This document shows, piece after piece, positions 47,237 through 54,460 of a stretch of 64,000 nucleotides of DNA. Numbering within the stretch: the stretch's first letter is position 1; every line of letters starts with the position of its first letter. A model generated the notes under the pieces. The model did not search any database, was not told the DNA's origin, and saw only the letters and a list, made by a program, of their open reading frames with translations. The stretch spans positions 1 to 64,000 of the forward strand of contig CAJAIK010000023.1 in the NCBI GenBank assembly GCA_903939765.1, given 5' to 3'. The position numbers were made by a program, and so were the translations under genes. Source of the DNA: an uncultured Chlorobiaceae bacterium. GTDB lineage: Bacteria; Bacteroidota; Chlorobiia; Chlorobiales; Chlorobiaceae.

Positions 47237-47923
47237 TCAGCGCAAAAGTTGTGGAATAAGAAAAATGTCGAGCATCATGGAGGTCATGGTGATGAGATGT
47301 ACCAGAACGCTCCCCCAGAGATTGCGGGTTTTCAGAACAAGATAACCACCGAAAATACCAATCGGAAAGGCCATCATCCCCATCAGCGCCCGCTCTTTAA
47401 AACCGACCGGAGCAACGGCAAAATGGTTAAGCACATAGAAGATGGTTGTCAGAAATACCGTCAGATGCTTGTTGAAGCCCCGCTCAATCATGGATGAGAA
47501 CATGATGCCGCGCCAGAGAAACTCTTCCGCAAGAATCAGCACAGGAAAAAGGATAAGCAATGAACGGTTGACAAGAAGAAACTCCATTCCGGCCATTGGT
47601 GCTCCACCGTTTTTGTAGTACATCACGGTGTTGGCGATATCCATACAAAAAAGCAGGCCTCCAGCAATGCCACCCCACAAAAGCGACTTTTTCAGATCTC
47701 CTCCGCCAACGTACATCTCCTTCCACTCCCCCTTCGTTTTACCCCGCCAGAGCACAAGGCCAATGGAACCGAGAACATAAAGAGCCAGAGCGGGCCACTC
47801 CAGCAGCGGCGTAAAATGACCGACAAGGCCAAGAATCCAGATGGCCGCCATGAGGCCAAACGAGAGCTTGAACCTTGCTGCCGAAGAGTCGTGTTCAAAA
47901 GAGAGTGTTTTGACAGATTTCAT
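47237..47923 (-). CDS. CPBP family intramembrane metalloprotease
   Basis: This 228-residue membrane protein has about six hydrophobic segments. The Abi/CPBP motifs are present: LAEEFLWRGIMFSS (EExxxR) near residue 115, TTIFYVLNHFAVAP (second motif with the conserved His) and the C-terminal GSVLVHLITMT. Relatives are Rce1-like membrane proteases, some of which serve in immunity to bacteriocins or in processing of exported proteins; the substrate here is not known. It heads the trpA-glycosyltransferase run. Confidence 0.82.
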   Translation of the reverse strand: MKSVKTLSFEHDSSAARFKLSFGLMAAIWILGLVGHFTPLLEWPALALYVLGSIGLVLWRGKTKGEWKEMYVGGGDLKKSLLWGGIAGGLLFCMDIANTVMYYKNGGAPMAGMEFLLVNRSLLILFPVLILAEEFLWRGIMFSSMIERGFNKHLTVFLTTIFYVLNHFAVAPVGFKERALMGMMAFPIGIFGGYLVLKTRNLWGSVLVHLITMTSMMLDIFLIPQLLR

Positions 47924-47976
47924 GACTAAAAGTAGATTTGAAAAGTGATTATTACTCTATACCTGACTGCAACAGG

Positions 47977-48657
47977 TTAAATATACAGCGGACGTTCTTC
48001 ATAATCAATCGGATCGCGCAGGCCCGCATGGCTGAAAGCCCTGAGCCGTCGGGCGCAACTGTCGCAAAGGCCGCAGGCACTCCCCTCTCGTTTATAGCAT
48101 GACCAGCTCAATGCAAACGGTGCCGAGAGCTCAAGGCCTTTACCAACAATCTCCGATTTCTGCATTTCAATAAGCGGTGTCAGAATTTCGATCGCTGTTT
48201 CGGGTTTTGTACCAAGCTCTATGACCCTGTTAAAGGCATCGTAAAAAACCTTGCGGCAGTCAGGATAACCGGAAGAGTCCTCTTCAACCGCCCCGATAAA
48301 GATCTTGCTGGCACCAATCACTTCTGACCAACTGACCGCCATGGAGAGAAAACCGGCGTTGCGGAAAGGGACATAACTGGTGGGGATTGAAGAACCATGC
48401 AGATCGGCGCCACCCACCGCCATGGAGTAATCGGTCAAAGAAGAGCCGCCAATCTGTGCAAGAAAATCGGCATTGACCTCAAGGCGCTGCTCGATATGGT
48501 AGTGGTTACAGATAGCCCGAAACGATTCAAGCTCCTTCTGCCAAGTCCGCTGCCCGTAATTGACATGCATGGCCGCAAGCTCAAAACCTTGCTCATGCGC
48601 CATTGCGGTGGTAACAAGGCTGTCCATACCTCCGCTCAAGAGAACGACTGCTTTCAT
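47977..48657 (-). CDS. queC: 7-cyano-7-deazaguanine (preQ0) synthase
   Basis: QueC converts 7-carboxy-7-deazaguanine to preQ0 with ammonia and ATP in queuosine synthesis. The PP-loop [15 protein letters not shown] is at the N-terminus, [14 protein letters not shown] follows, and the C-terminal zinc site is [20 protein letters not shown] start it at the ATG at 48657 because [10 protein letters not shown] matches the family start and AGGAAA lies upstream; the open frame extends 24 codons further. It pairs in function with queA at 29365. No preQ1 riboswitch was recognised upstream. Confidence 0.93.
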   Translation of the reverse strand: MKAVVLLSGGMDSLVTTAMAHEQGFELAAMHVNYGQRTWQKELESFRAICNHYHIEQRLEVNADFLAQIGGSSLTDYSMAVGGADLHGSSIPTSYVPFRNAGFLSMAVSWSEVIGASKIFIGAVEEDSSGYPDCRKVFYDAFNRVIELGTKPETAIEILTPLIEMQKSEIVGKGLELSAPFALSWSCYKREGSACGLCDSCARRLRAFSHAGLRDPIDYEERPLYI

Positions 48658-48988
48658 ATTTATTTCCTGGCAAGAGACCTGTAAAATATTATAAAAAAAT
48701 ATACAGAGAATAATGAGCTTCAAGATCAACCAACACGTTACACAAACTTTACAATTCGATCAATATTTCCTTATTTCCGGGCATCCCGTCTGCTTGGGGA
48801 ATATTCCGAAAAGCCAAGATAAACAAGGAAATGGGGAGAATGAACTATTGAAGCGGGAATATTTTTTCTCTAATATTGTGGCCGCGATGAATATACAGGG
48901 TAAAACTCCCGTCAGAGACATAATCCCTTTTATCTGTTGGGTCGCAGGTAGTATGGTCCACTATATTACAGCACATTAATACTTACTA

Positions 48989-49216
48989 TTAGATAGTGAG
49001 GAGCTTTAACAAAATTAAAGAGGGTTTGATAGAGCGGGATTTTACATAGTAATTCCTTTTTTTGCCGCGACCATCAAAGTAATCGGTTACAACAAAAGTT
49101 AAGTAACCGTCCGTTCCCTTCTTCAGGGGGCGCTTCAGAATCAGTGGTGCAGTTTCTCCAGAATACCCGGAGAGTGCAGATTCAGCTTTTTGCATGATGT
49201 TATCGCTATATGGCAA
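48989..49216 (-). CDS. Hypothetical small protein
   Basis: This 75-residue protein is unrecognised. It contains PLILKRPLKKGTDGYLTFVV and TDYFDGRGKKRNYYVKSRSI, a basic and beta-like stretch, and ends LILLKLLTI. It looks protein-like but I cannot place it. It is divergent from the DUF2934 gene at 49348, and the 130-base gap between them contains the large inverted repeat at 49251-49298, so the two may be controlled together. It could start at the internal ATG seven codons later. Confidence 0.45.
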   Translation of the reverse strand: MPYSDNIMQKAESALSGYSGETAPLILKRPLKKGTDGYLTFVVTDYFDGRGKKRNYYVKSRSIKPSLILLKLLTI

Positions 49217-49250
49217 GTGAGCTTACCCATAACTATAAATTATTTAAATA

Positions 49251-49298
49251 ATTATAACGAATAATCTTTGCAAGTGCATCAATTATTCGTTATATAAT
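49251..49298. promoter_or_regulatory. Large inverted repeat between divergent small genes
   Basis: TATAACGAATAAT and ATTATTCGTTATA form a perfect 13-bp inverted repeat (arms about 49253-49265 and 49282-49294) with a 16-base spacer in a very AT-rich divergent promoter region. The arms are the size and spacing of a dimeric or tetrameric repressor operator, or could be a hairpin in the leader of either gene. No T run follows, so it is not a terminator. Confidence 0.5.
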
Positions 49299-49347
49299 GA
49301 GGTGATAAAAAAGAAAATGCGATGTTTTAATCGCGCGATAGTCACTT

Positions 49348-49530
49348 ATGAAAAATGAATCAACAAGGTCGAAGATGAAAAGCAAGACGAGCGATAGTAC
49401 AGTAAAGTCAACGGAACAGTTTGAAGAGGATATTCGGCTCATGGCTTATTATCTATGGGAAGAAAAAGGTTCAAACCATGGAGCAGATATTGAGGATTGG
49501 ATTGCAGCGGAAACATACTTGAATAACTGA
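49348..49530 (+). CDS. DUF2934 domain protein
   Basis: This 60-residue protein has a charged N-terminus (ESTRSKMKSKTSDS) and the DUF2934 core EEDIRLMAYYLWEEKGSNHG followed by ADIEDWIAAETYL. The family is widespread in rhizobia, cyanobacteria and Chlorobi; its function is unknown. It is followed after 25 bases by a good terminator, showing a single-gene transcript. Confidence 0.72.
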   Translation: MKNESTRSKMKSKTSDSTVKSTEQFEEDIRLMAYYLWEEKGSNHGADIEDWIAAETYLNN

Positions 49531-49554
49531 ATCACTTCTTCGCAGAATCAGATC

Positions 49555-49587
49555 AAAGGCCATTCTTCAGGGAATGGCTTTTTTTTT
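49555..49587 (+). terminator. Rho-independent terminator of the DUF2934 gene
   Basis: The stem GCCATTC / GAATGGC with a short loop is followed by nine T residues. Confidence 0.88.
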
Positions 49588-49754
49588 ATCCATTACTCTT
49601 TGGCACGTCTCTATTCTTCCACGTTGTCAACCATTATCGTTTCACTCACAATACCCCCTGCATTCACGACACTTCAGTCAGGACGTTCTTTCAGAATCCG
49701 CTCATTCCGGCTCGCTTCAAACGCTTCCCTTGCAAAAAAAAGCTTTGGCCTGAA

Positions 49755-49784
49755 GATTCTCCAGAGCTTATGCTCCGGAGAATC
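49755..49784. repeat. Near-perfect 13-bp hairpin
   Basis: GATTCTCCAGAGC / GCTCCGGAGAATC pair over 13 bp with one wobble and a four-base loop (TTAT). It lies just past the stop of the broken ORF on the minus strand and could end the toxin-antitoxin transcript, although no T run follows. Confidence 0.6.
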
Positions 49785-49790
49785 GGGATC

Positions 49791-49985
49791 CTAAAGTGCA
49801 TTATGTTGCTGATAAACTGATCGAATAAGTTTGAGGCCCTCTCGGTAGAGGTCAATAGTTTTGAGATGTTTCTGGTACTGCTGAAAAATTTCAATACAGT
49901 GTGATCGGGATTGTCCGGTAGGCAACAGTTTTTACGGTGATGCCGTCAATAACGATCTCAACAGCTCCTTCAGTTCAATGAACAT
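49791..49985 (-). pseudogene. Broken small ORF behind the toxin gene
   Basis: Starting 12 bases after the toxin stop, the minus strand reads MFIELKELLRSLLTASP, then an in-frame TAA (49934-49932), then KLLPTGQSRSHCIEIF and QQYQKHLKTIDLYREGLKLI to a TAG at 49793-49791. The whole is 64 sense-like codons in one frame, with helical, protein-like composition. The single stop suggests a nonsense mutation in a small gene, although the family is unrecognised and it could be chance. Confidence 0.4.
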
Positions 49986-49997
49986 GACAATATTCAG

Positions 49998-50330
49998 CTA
50001 CTGCGGCCAACGAATCAACCGTTCGAAAAGGAGAACCTGAATATCTCTTCTGCCATCCAGCACACAGTGAATAAAAACCTTGCGATCTATGGTCCGGTAA
50101 ATAATTCGATACGGCTTGTAATGGAGTTCACGATACTCCAGAACATGGACTCTCTGAAGTTCGGGTGGGCAATGCCCACGATCAGGAAAAAGAGCAAGAG
50201 TCTGGCAAGCTTCCTGCAACCCATCAAGAAGAGAGTCAGCTTGTTGAACTGAATCGTGACGGGCAACATATTTCCAGATATCCAAAATATCAGCCTCCGC
50301 ATCGTCCGTCAGGAAAACCTCATACATCAT
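49998..50330 (-). CDS. RelE/ParE superfamily toxin
   Basis: This 110-residue toxin-like protein has the ParE pattern: YEVFLTDDAEADILDIWKYV at the N-terminus, the GLQEACQTLALFPDRGHCPPELQ helix-turn region, and the core strands REIHYKPYRIIYR-like ELHYKPYRIIYRTIDRKVFI with HCVLDGRRDIQVLLFERL at the end. Members inhibit DNA gyrase or cleave mRNA. Its start overlaps the antitoxin stop by ATGATG, and the antitoxin is upstream, the normal order for a type II pair. Confidence 0.9.
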   Translation of the reverse strand: MMYEVFLTDDAEADILDIWKYVARHDSVQQADSLLDGLQEACQTLALFPDRGHCPPELQRVHVLEYRELHYKPYRIIYRTIDRKVFIHCVLDGRRDIQVLLFERLIRWPQ

Positions 50331-50611
50331 AACTCCGGCTGCTTTGCAATCTGCTGGCGGATCAAAGCAAACGACTGGCTGGCTGGCTTGTACCTTCCCT
50401 GCTCAATACTCTGGGAACTTTGAGCCAGTATTTTCAACAAAGCGAGGCTTTCCTGCGTCTCTTCATAAAGATGAACATCCTGCACAATCACCTTTGCTTC
50501 ACCGTTATGGGTAATAATCATGGTTCCTCTGCTGGCTGAAACCACCCGAATAACTTCCGAAGCGTGAGTTTTCAAAAAGCTGATGGGCTTGATGGACGTA
50601 CTGTATTGCAT
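50327..50611 (-). CDS. Phd/YefM family antitoxin
   Basis: The antitoxin neutralises the toxin encoded next to it and usually represses its own promoter. I start it at ATG 50611 (94 residues): the N-terminal DNA-binding fold begins there (MQYSTSIKPISFLKTHASEV), with GTMIITHNGEAKVIVQDVHL the second conserved block; the frame is open 16 codons upstream. The C-terminal helical stretch (QGRYKPASQSFALIRQQIAK) is the toxin-binding tail. The stop overlaps the toxin start. Confidence 0.88.
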   Translation of the reverse strand: MQYSTSIKPISFLKTHASEVIRVVSASRGTMIITHNGEAKVIVQDVHLYEETQESLALLKILAQSSQSIEQGRYKPASQSFALIRQQIAKQPEL

Positions 50612-50856
50612 GAAGGTAGCCTCCGGAATAGACCATAATAAAAACCTTATAATAGTCAATATTAACCATCAATCACAAAATAAAGCCAAACAGAACGTGG
50701 TTCGAGATGGCTTTTTAGGTTACCAGCACTTGTCGTCTCCATTTTTTTTGTTGCAAGTTCAAAGTATAAGCCTGATAAAGATTTGAAATTACCGTAAATT
50801 ATGCACTGAAGCTGCCAAACGGAGCCGCAGCCCCTTCAACGAAAACGGTTATAACC

Positions 50857-51924
50857 ATGATATCCGGCAAACAGAACGCCCTCCGTCTGATCACAGCACT
50901 CATGCTGTTCCTCTCAGGCTGCGCATCAATCAGCGTTACCAACAGTGTTGAACCCCTGAAAGCGCCGGTACAGGCCTTTTACGCAACCGACCGCAACAAT
51001 ACCGGGGCTACCGATGCAAGAAAAAAATACGGGCGCGAGAGGAGCATCATCACTTACGGCATTGCAAAGGTGAGCGTCCCGGATGACCATCGCATCGGTA
51101 AAATCATTCCCTCAAGCTTCGACCGGGAAAACCACCAGCAACTCGAATCTCTTGATCTGTCGGTACTCAGCAGGGAGGAACTTCTGAACCGTCTGAAGCA
51201 AACTATGGCTGATTCAAAAGAAAAAAGCATACTGATCTATGTGCACGGTTACAACATAACGTTTGATGAGGCTGCCCGGGGAATCGGCCAAATGGTCAGC
51301 GACCTCGATTTCAAGGGATGCACGCTCTTTTTCAGTTGGCCATCCCAAGGGCACATCAGCGGCTATATCGCCGATGAAACGAGCGTTGCATGGGCAGAAA
51401 AAGATCTGGTAAAGGTTCTCGAAGACATTGCTCTCTCTTCAGGGTCGAAGAACATCTACCTTATTGGCCACAGTATGGGCGCACGAGCGCTGACGATCGC
51501 GTTCTTGGAATTGTTATCGAAAAAACCTTATCTGAATACAAACTTCAAGTCACTGATACTGGCAGCCCCCGACATAGACGCCGAGATCTTCACAAGGGAT
51601 ATCGCTCCAGCTCTTGTACAATCAGGAGCGAGAGTGACCCTCTATGTTTCAGGCAAAGATAAAGCCCTGAAACTCTCAACACGGCTGCATGCATTCAGAC
51701 GAGCCGGTGATGCGAATGGAGGCGCAATCATCACCTCAGGTATCGAAACGGTCGATGCAACAAATGTCGGAACCTGCGCGCTTGGCCACTCCTACTACAG
51801 GGATTCCCGCTCGGTGCTTTCGGACATCTATTACATCCTGAAAAAGGATCTCAATGCTGACGACCGGTTTTCACTCGAAGCGGTCGATTCCTCTCATGGT
51901 CGGTACTGGAAATTCAAAGAGTAG
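50857..51924 (+). CDS. DUF900 alpha/beta hydrolase, probable lipoprotein
   Basis: This 355-residue protein has a lipoprotein signal (LITALMLFLSGC, lipobox LSGC). The alpha/beta-hydrolase fold has VHGYNITFDEAARGIGQM (oxyanion side), the nucleophile serine in YLIGHSMGARALTIAF near residue 207, LAAPDIDAEIF (acid), and a late histidine in VGTCALGHSYYRDS. DUF900 members are esterase- or lipase-like. It sits convergent to groEL, separated by a bidirectional terminator. The start ATG has a weak upstream ribosome site. Confidence 0.85.
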   Translation: MISGKQNALRLITALMLFLSGCASISVTNSVEPLKAPVQAFYATDRNNTGATDARKKYGRERSIITYGIAKVSVPDDHRIGKIIPSSFDRENHQQLESLDLSVLSREELLNRLKQTMADSKEKSILIYVHGYNITFDEAARGIGQMVSDLDFKGCTLFFSWPSQGHISGYIADETSVAWAEKDLVKVLEDIALSSGSKNIYLIGHSMGARALTIAFLELLSKKPYLNTNFKSLILAAPDIDAEIFTRDIAPALVQSGARVTLYVSGKDKALKLSTRLHAFRRAGDANGGAIITSGIETVDATNVGTCALGHSYYRDSRSVLSDIYYILKKDLNADDRFSLEAVDSSHGRYWKFKE

Positions 51925-51941
51925 AACAACAGAAATGCTTT

Positions 51942-51976
51942 AAAAAAAAAGCCAACCCGAAGGCTGGCTTTTTTTT
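51942..51976. terminator. Bidirectional terminator between DUF900 gene and groEL
   Basis: The A run, GCCAACC / GGCTGGC stem (one mismatch) and T run read as a terminator from both sides, placed between the convergent genes. Confidence 0.85.
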
Positions 51977-52004
51977 AAAGAGGTAGAGATGGAGAGCGCC
52001 GAAA

Positions 52005-53648
52005 TTAATACATGCCGCCCATTCCACCCATTCCGCCCGGAGGCATTGCCGGCATGTCGGATTTATCTTCCTTGATGTCGGTAATTGCGGCTTCGGTGGT
52101 CAAAAGAATACTGGCAACTGATGCAGCGTTCTCAAGAGCGCTTCTGGTTACCTTGGTAGGATCGACCACACCTGCTTCAACCAGGTTTTCGTACTGTTCA
52201 GTTCTGGCGTTGAAACCAAAGTCACCGGTACCAGCCTTGACCTTCTCAAGAACAACAGCGCCATCGGTGGTGCCGGTGTTTGCCACAATCTGGCGAAGAG
52301 GTTCTTCAAGTGCACGGCGGATAATTTCAATACCGGTTTTCTGATCTTCGTTATCGGCAATTGCACGGTCAAGACCCTTGATCGCACGGATCAGGGCAAC
52401 ACCGCCACCAACGACGATACCTTCCTGTACAGCGGCACGGGTTGCGTGCAGTGCATCTTCAACGCGTGCTTTCTTCTCTTTCATCTCGACTTCGGTTGAA
52501 GCCCCAATGTTGAGGACAGCGACGCCGCCTGAAAGTTTTGCAAGACGCTCCTGAAGTTTTTCAGTATCGTAATCAGAGGTAGATTTTTCAACCTGTCCCT
52601 TGATTTCGTTGATACGAGCCTTGATCTCTTCTGCGCCGCCCTTGCCTTCGACAATGATGGTGTTATCCTTGTCGATGGTTACGCGACCAGCCTGGCCGAG
52701 ATAGGAAATTGTTGCATTTTCGAGCTTGTAGCCCTTCTCTTCGGAAATAACGGTACCGCCGGTAAGAATGGCGATATCTTCAAGCATTGCCTTGCGGCGG
52801 TCGCCGAAGCCAGGAGCCTTGACAGCGCAAACTCTCAGGGTACCACGGAGCTTGTTGACCACAATTGTTGCAAGTGCTTCGCCTTCTATATCCTCTGAAA
52901 TGATCAGAAGCGGACGACCGGACTGTGCTGATTTTTCAAGAATCGGAAGCAGCTCCTTCATGTTGCTGATCTTCTTGTCGTAGATAAGAATCAGCGGATC
53001 TTCGAGCTCGGCATCCATGGTTTCAGGATTGGTCACGAAGTACGGTGAAAGGTAGCCACGGTCAAACTGCATACCTTCAACAACCTTCAACTCTGTGTCC
53101 ATCCCTTTTGCCTCTTCAACCGTGATAACACCGTCTTTGCCGACCTTGTCCATCGCTTCGGCAATCAGTTCGCCGATTTCAGGATCATTATTGGCGGAAA
53201 TGGTACCAACCTGGGCAATCTCTTTTTTACCGGAGATGCTGCGGCTGATGTTTCTCAGCTCCTGTACAACCTCTTTGACAGCGCGGTCAATGCCTCTCTT
53301 GAGGTCAATCGGACGAGCACCGGCAGTCACATTCTTCAGGCCTTCACGATAGATTGCCTGGGCAAGAACGGTTGCAGTGGTGGTACCGTCACCGGCAACA
53401 TCGCTGGTTTTTGAAGCAACTTCACGAACCATCTGGGCACCCATATTTTCAAAAGGGTCAGAAAGTTCGATCTCTTTTGCAACGGTTACGCCATCCTTGG
53501 TTGAGGTCGGTGCACCGAATTTTTTGTCGATCAAAACGTTACGTCCGGCAGGTCCGAGGGTAACTTTTACGGCATTGGCCAGTTTATCAACGCCAACTTT
53601 AAGTTTTGCTCTGGCTTCAGTATCAAAAAGAATATCTTTAGCAGTCAT
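52005..53648 (-). CDS. groL: Chaperonin GroEL (Hsp60)
   Basis: GroEL is the 14-mer cage that folds proteins with GroES and ATP. The 547-residue protein has the standard features: [40 protein letters not shown] (ATP site), the AIDK/EEIK-type apical domain, and the tail [15 protein letters not shown]. It is second in the groES-groEL operon controlled by CIRCE. A GroES-like paralogue at 10514 is a possible alternative partner. Confidence 0.98.
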   Translation of the reverse strand: MTAKDILFDTEARAKLKVGVDKLANAVKVTLGPAGRNVLIDKKFGAPTSTKDGVTVAKEIELSDPFENMGAQMVREVASKTSDVAGDGTTTATVLAQAIYREGLKNVTAGARPIDLKRGIDRAVKEVVQELRNISRSISGKKEIAQVGTISANNDPEIGELIAEAMDKVGKDGVITVEEAKGMDTELKVVEGMQFDRGYLSPYFVTNPETMDAELEDPLILIYDKKISNMKELLPILEKSAQSGRPLLIISEDIEGEALATIVVNKLRGTLRVCAVKAPGFGDRRKAMLEDIAILTGGTVISEEKGYKLENATISYLGQAGRVTIDKDNTIIVEGKGGAEEIKARINEIKGQVEKSTSDYDTEKLQERLAKLSGGVAVLNIGASTEVEMKEKKARVEDALHATRAAVQEGIVVGGGVALIRAIKGLDRAIADNEDQKTGIEIIRRALEEPLRQIVANTGTTDGAVVLEKVKAGTGDFGFNARTEQYENLVEAGVVDPTKVTRSALENAASVASILLTTEAAITDIKEDKSDMPAMPPGGMGGMGGMY

Positions 53649-53694
53649 TGTAACGCGTTCCTCCAGTAGGTTTTTAAAAAAAGTTAATTACAGA

Positions 53695-53982
53695 TCAGCC
53701 GAGAATAGCAAAAATGTCGGACTCGCGCATGATGAGGTAATCCTCGCCCTCTACGCTCACTTCGGTACCGGAATATTTGCCATACAGCACTTTACTGCCT
53801 ACCGTGACCTGCATTTCGAGCAACTGGCCATTGTCGGCAATTTTACCTGCTCCTACAGCAACGACTTCACCATACTGCGGCTTCTCTTTTCCGGTATCAG
53901 GAATGTAAAGGCCGCCCTTGGTTTTCTCTTCCGCCGCTGCAGGCTTAACAATAACTCGATCAGATAAAGGTTTCAAGTTCAT
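53695..53982 (-). CDS. groS: Co-chaperonin GroES
   Basis: This 95-residue GroES starts [20 protein letters not shown]. The mobile loop is [20 protein letters not shown] and [14 protein letters not shown] ends it. It is the first gene of the operon, 46 bases before groEL, and has the CIRCE operator about 70 bases upstream. Confidence 0.97.
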   Translation of the reverse strand: MNLKPLSDRVIVKPAAAEEKTKGGLYIPDTGKEKPQYGEVVAVGAGKIADNGQLLEMQVTVGSKVLYGKYSGTEVSVEGEDYLIMRESDIFAILG

Positions 53983-54051
53983 TGTTTTCTCTTGTTTTGG
54001 TTTTAGATTTAATAGTAAGATACTATTGACTTGAGTAAAGGGTTTATGCTG

Positions 54052-54078
54052 TTAGCACTCTAAGAGGTCGAGTGCTAA
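54052..54078 (-). promoter_or_regulatory. CIRCE operator (HrcA binding site)
   Basis: TTAGCACTC-N9-GAGTGCTAA is the exact CIRCE inverted repeat, in the leader of groES. HrcA should repress here and be released on heat stress. No hrcA gene is in this window. Confidence 0.97.
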
Positions 54079-54163
54079 CAGAAGACAATAATAACAAAAT
54101 TACACTTCCCTCCAAAGAATTTCTTTATCACGGGAAGTGATGTTTTTTACCATCATAAGAATC

Positions 54164-54451
54164 ATGAACCCGCCAATCTATTACAGCACAATCGGTAAAG
54201 TCGCACTGGAAAAACTGCAAAGCATAACGTCAAAAATGCGTGACGATACGGCAACCGCAGAAGAGCGGCAATTAGCCCCTCTCTTGCAGGAAATCGTCGC
54301 TTTGGCAAAAAACCGACTTTCGGTCACTGAAAACGAGAGCGAGTTCAGCAAGGGAGAGCCGGTTTGGGTAGAGCGCACCGCTGCACACTATCCGCATATC
54401 AGGCTGCATGGCGGCGCGCTTGAAGACGATCCGGTCAGAATGAAGGGATAA
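54164..54451 (+). CDS. Hypothetical small protein
   Basis: This gene codes for about 95 residues starting MNPPIYYSTIGKVALEKLQS, then MRDDTATAEERQLAPLLQEI (helical) and GEPVWVERTAAHYPHIRLHG. It is charged, soluble-looking and has no recognised domain. The frame is open from 54137 (GTG, then ATG 54140), so the start could be 24-27 bases earlier; CGGGAAG lies before ATG 54140. It is oriented divergent from groES and convergent with uvrA, with a 9-base gap to uvrA. Confidence 0.55.
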   Translation: MNPPIYYSTIGKVALEKLQSITSKMRDDTATAEERQLAPLLQEIVALAKNRLSVTENESEFSKGEPVWVERTAAHYPHIRLHGGALEDDPVRMKG

Positions 54452-54460
54452 CGCGTCCCC

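Larger units (their letters stand above)
49531..49997. other. Accessory intergenic region with hairpin and gene relic
   Basis: Holds the DUF2934 terminator (49555-49587), a hairpin (49755-49784) and a broken small ORF (49791-49985). The plus-strand frame at 49600-49794 shows no recognisable protein. Confidence 0.4.

Noticed and set aside
48713-48979. 88-codon plus-strand frame after queC
   Set aside because: There is no ribosome binding site or recognisable composition; I treat 48658-48988 as intergenic, probably holding the queC promoter.
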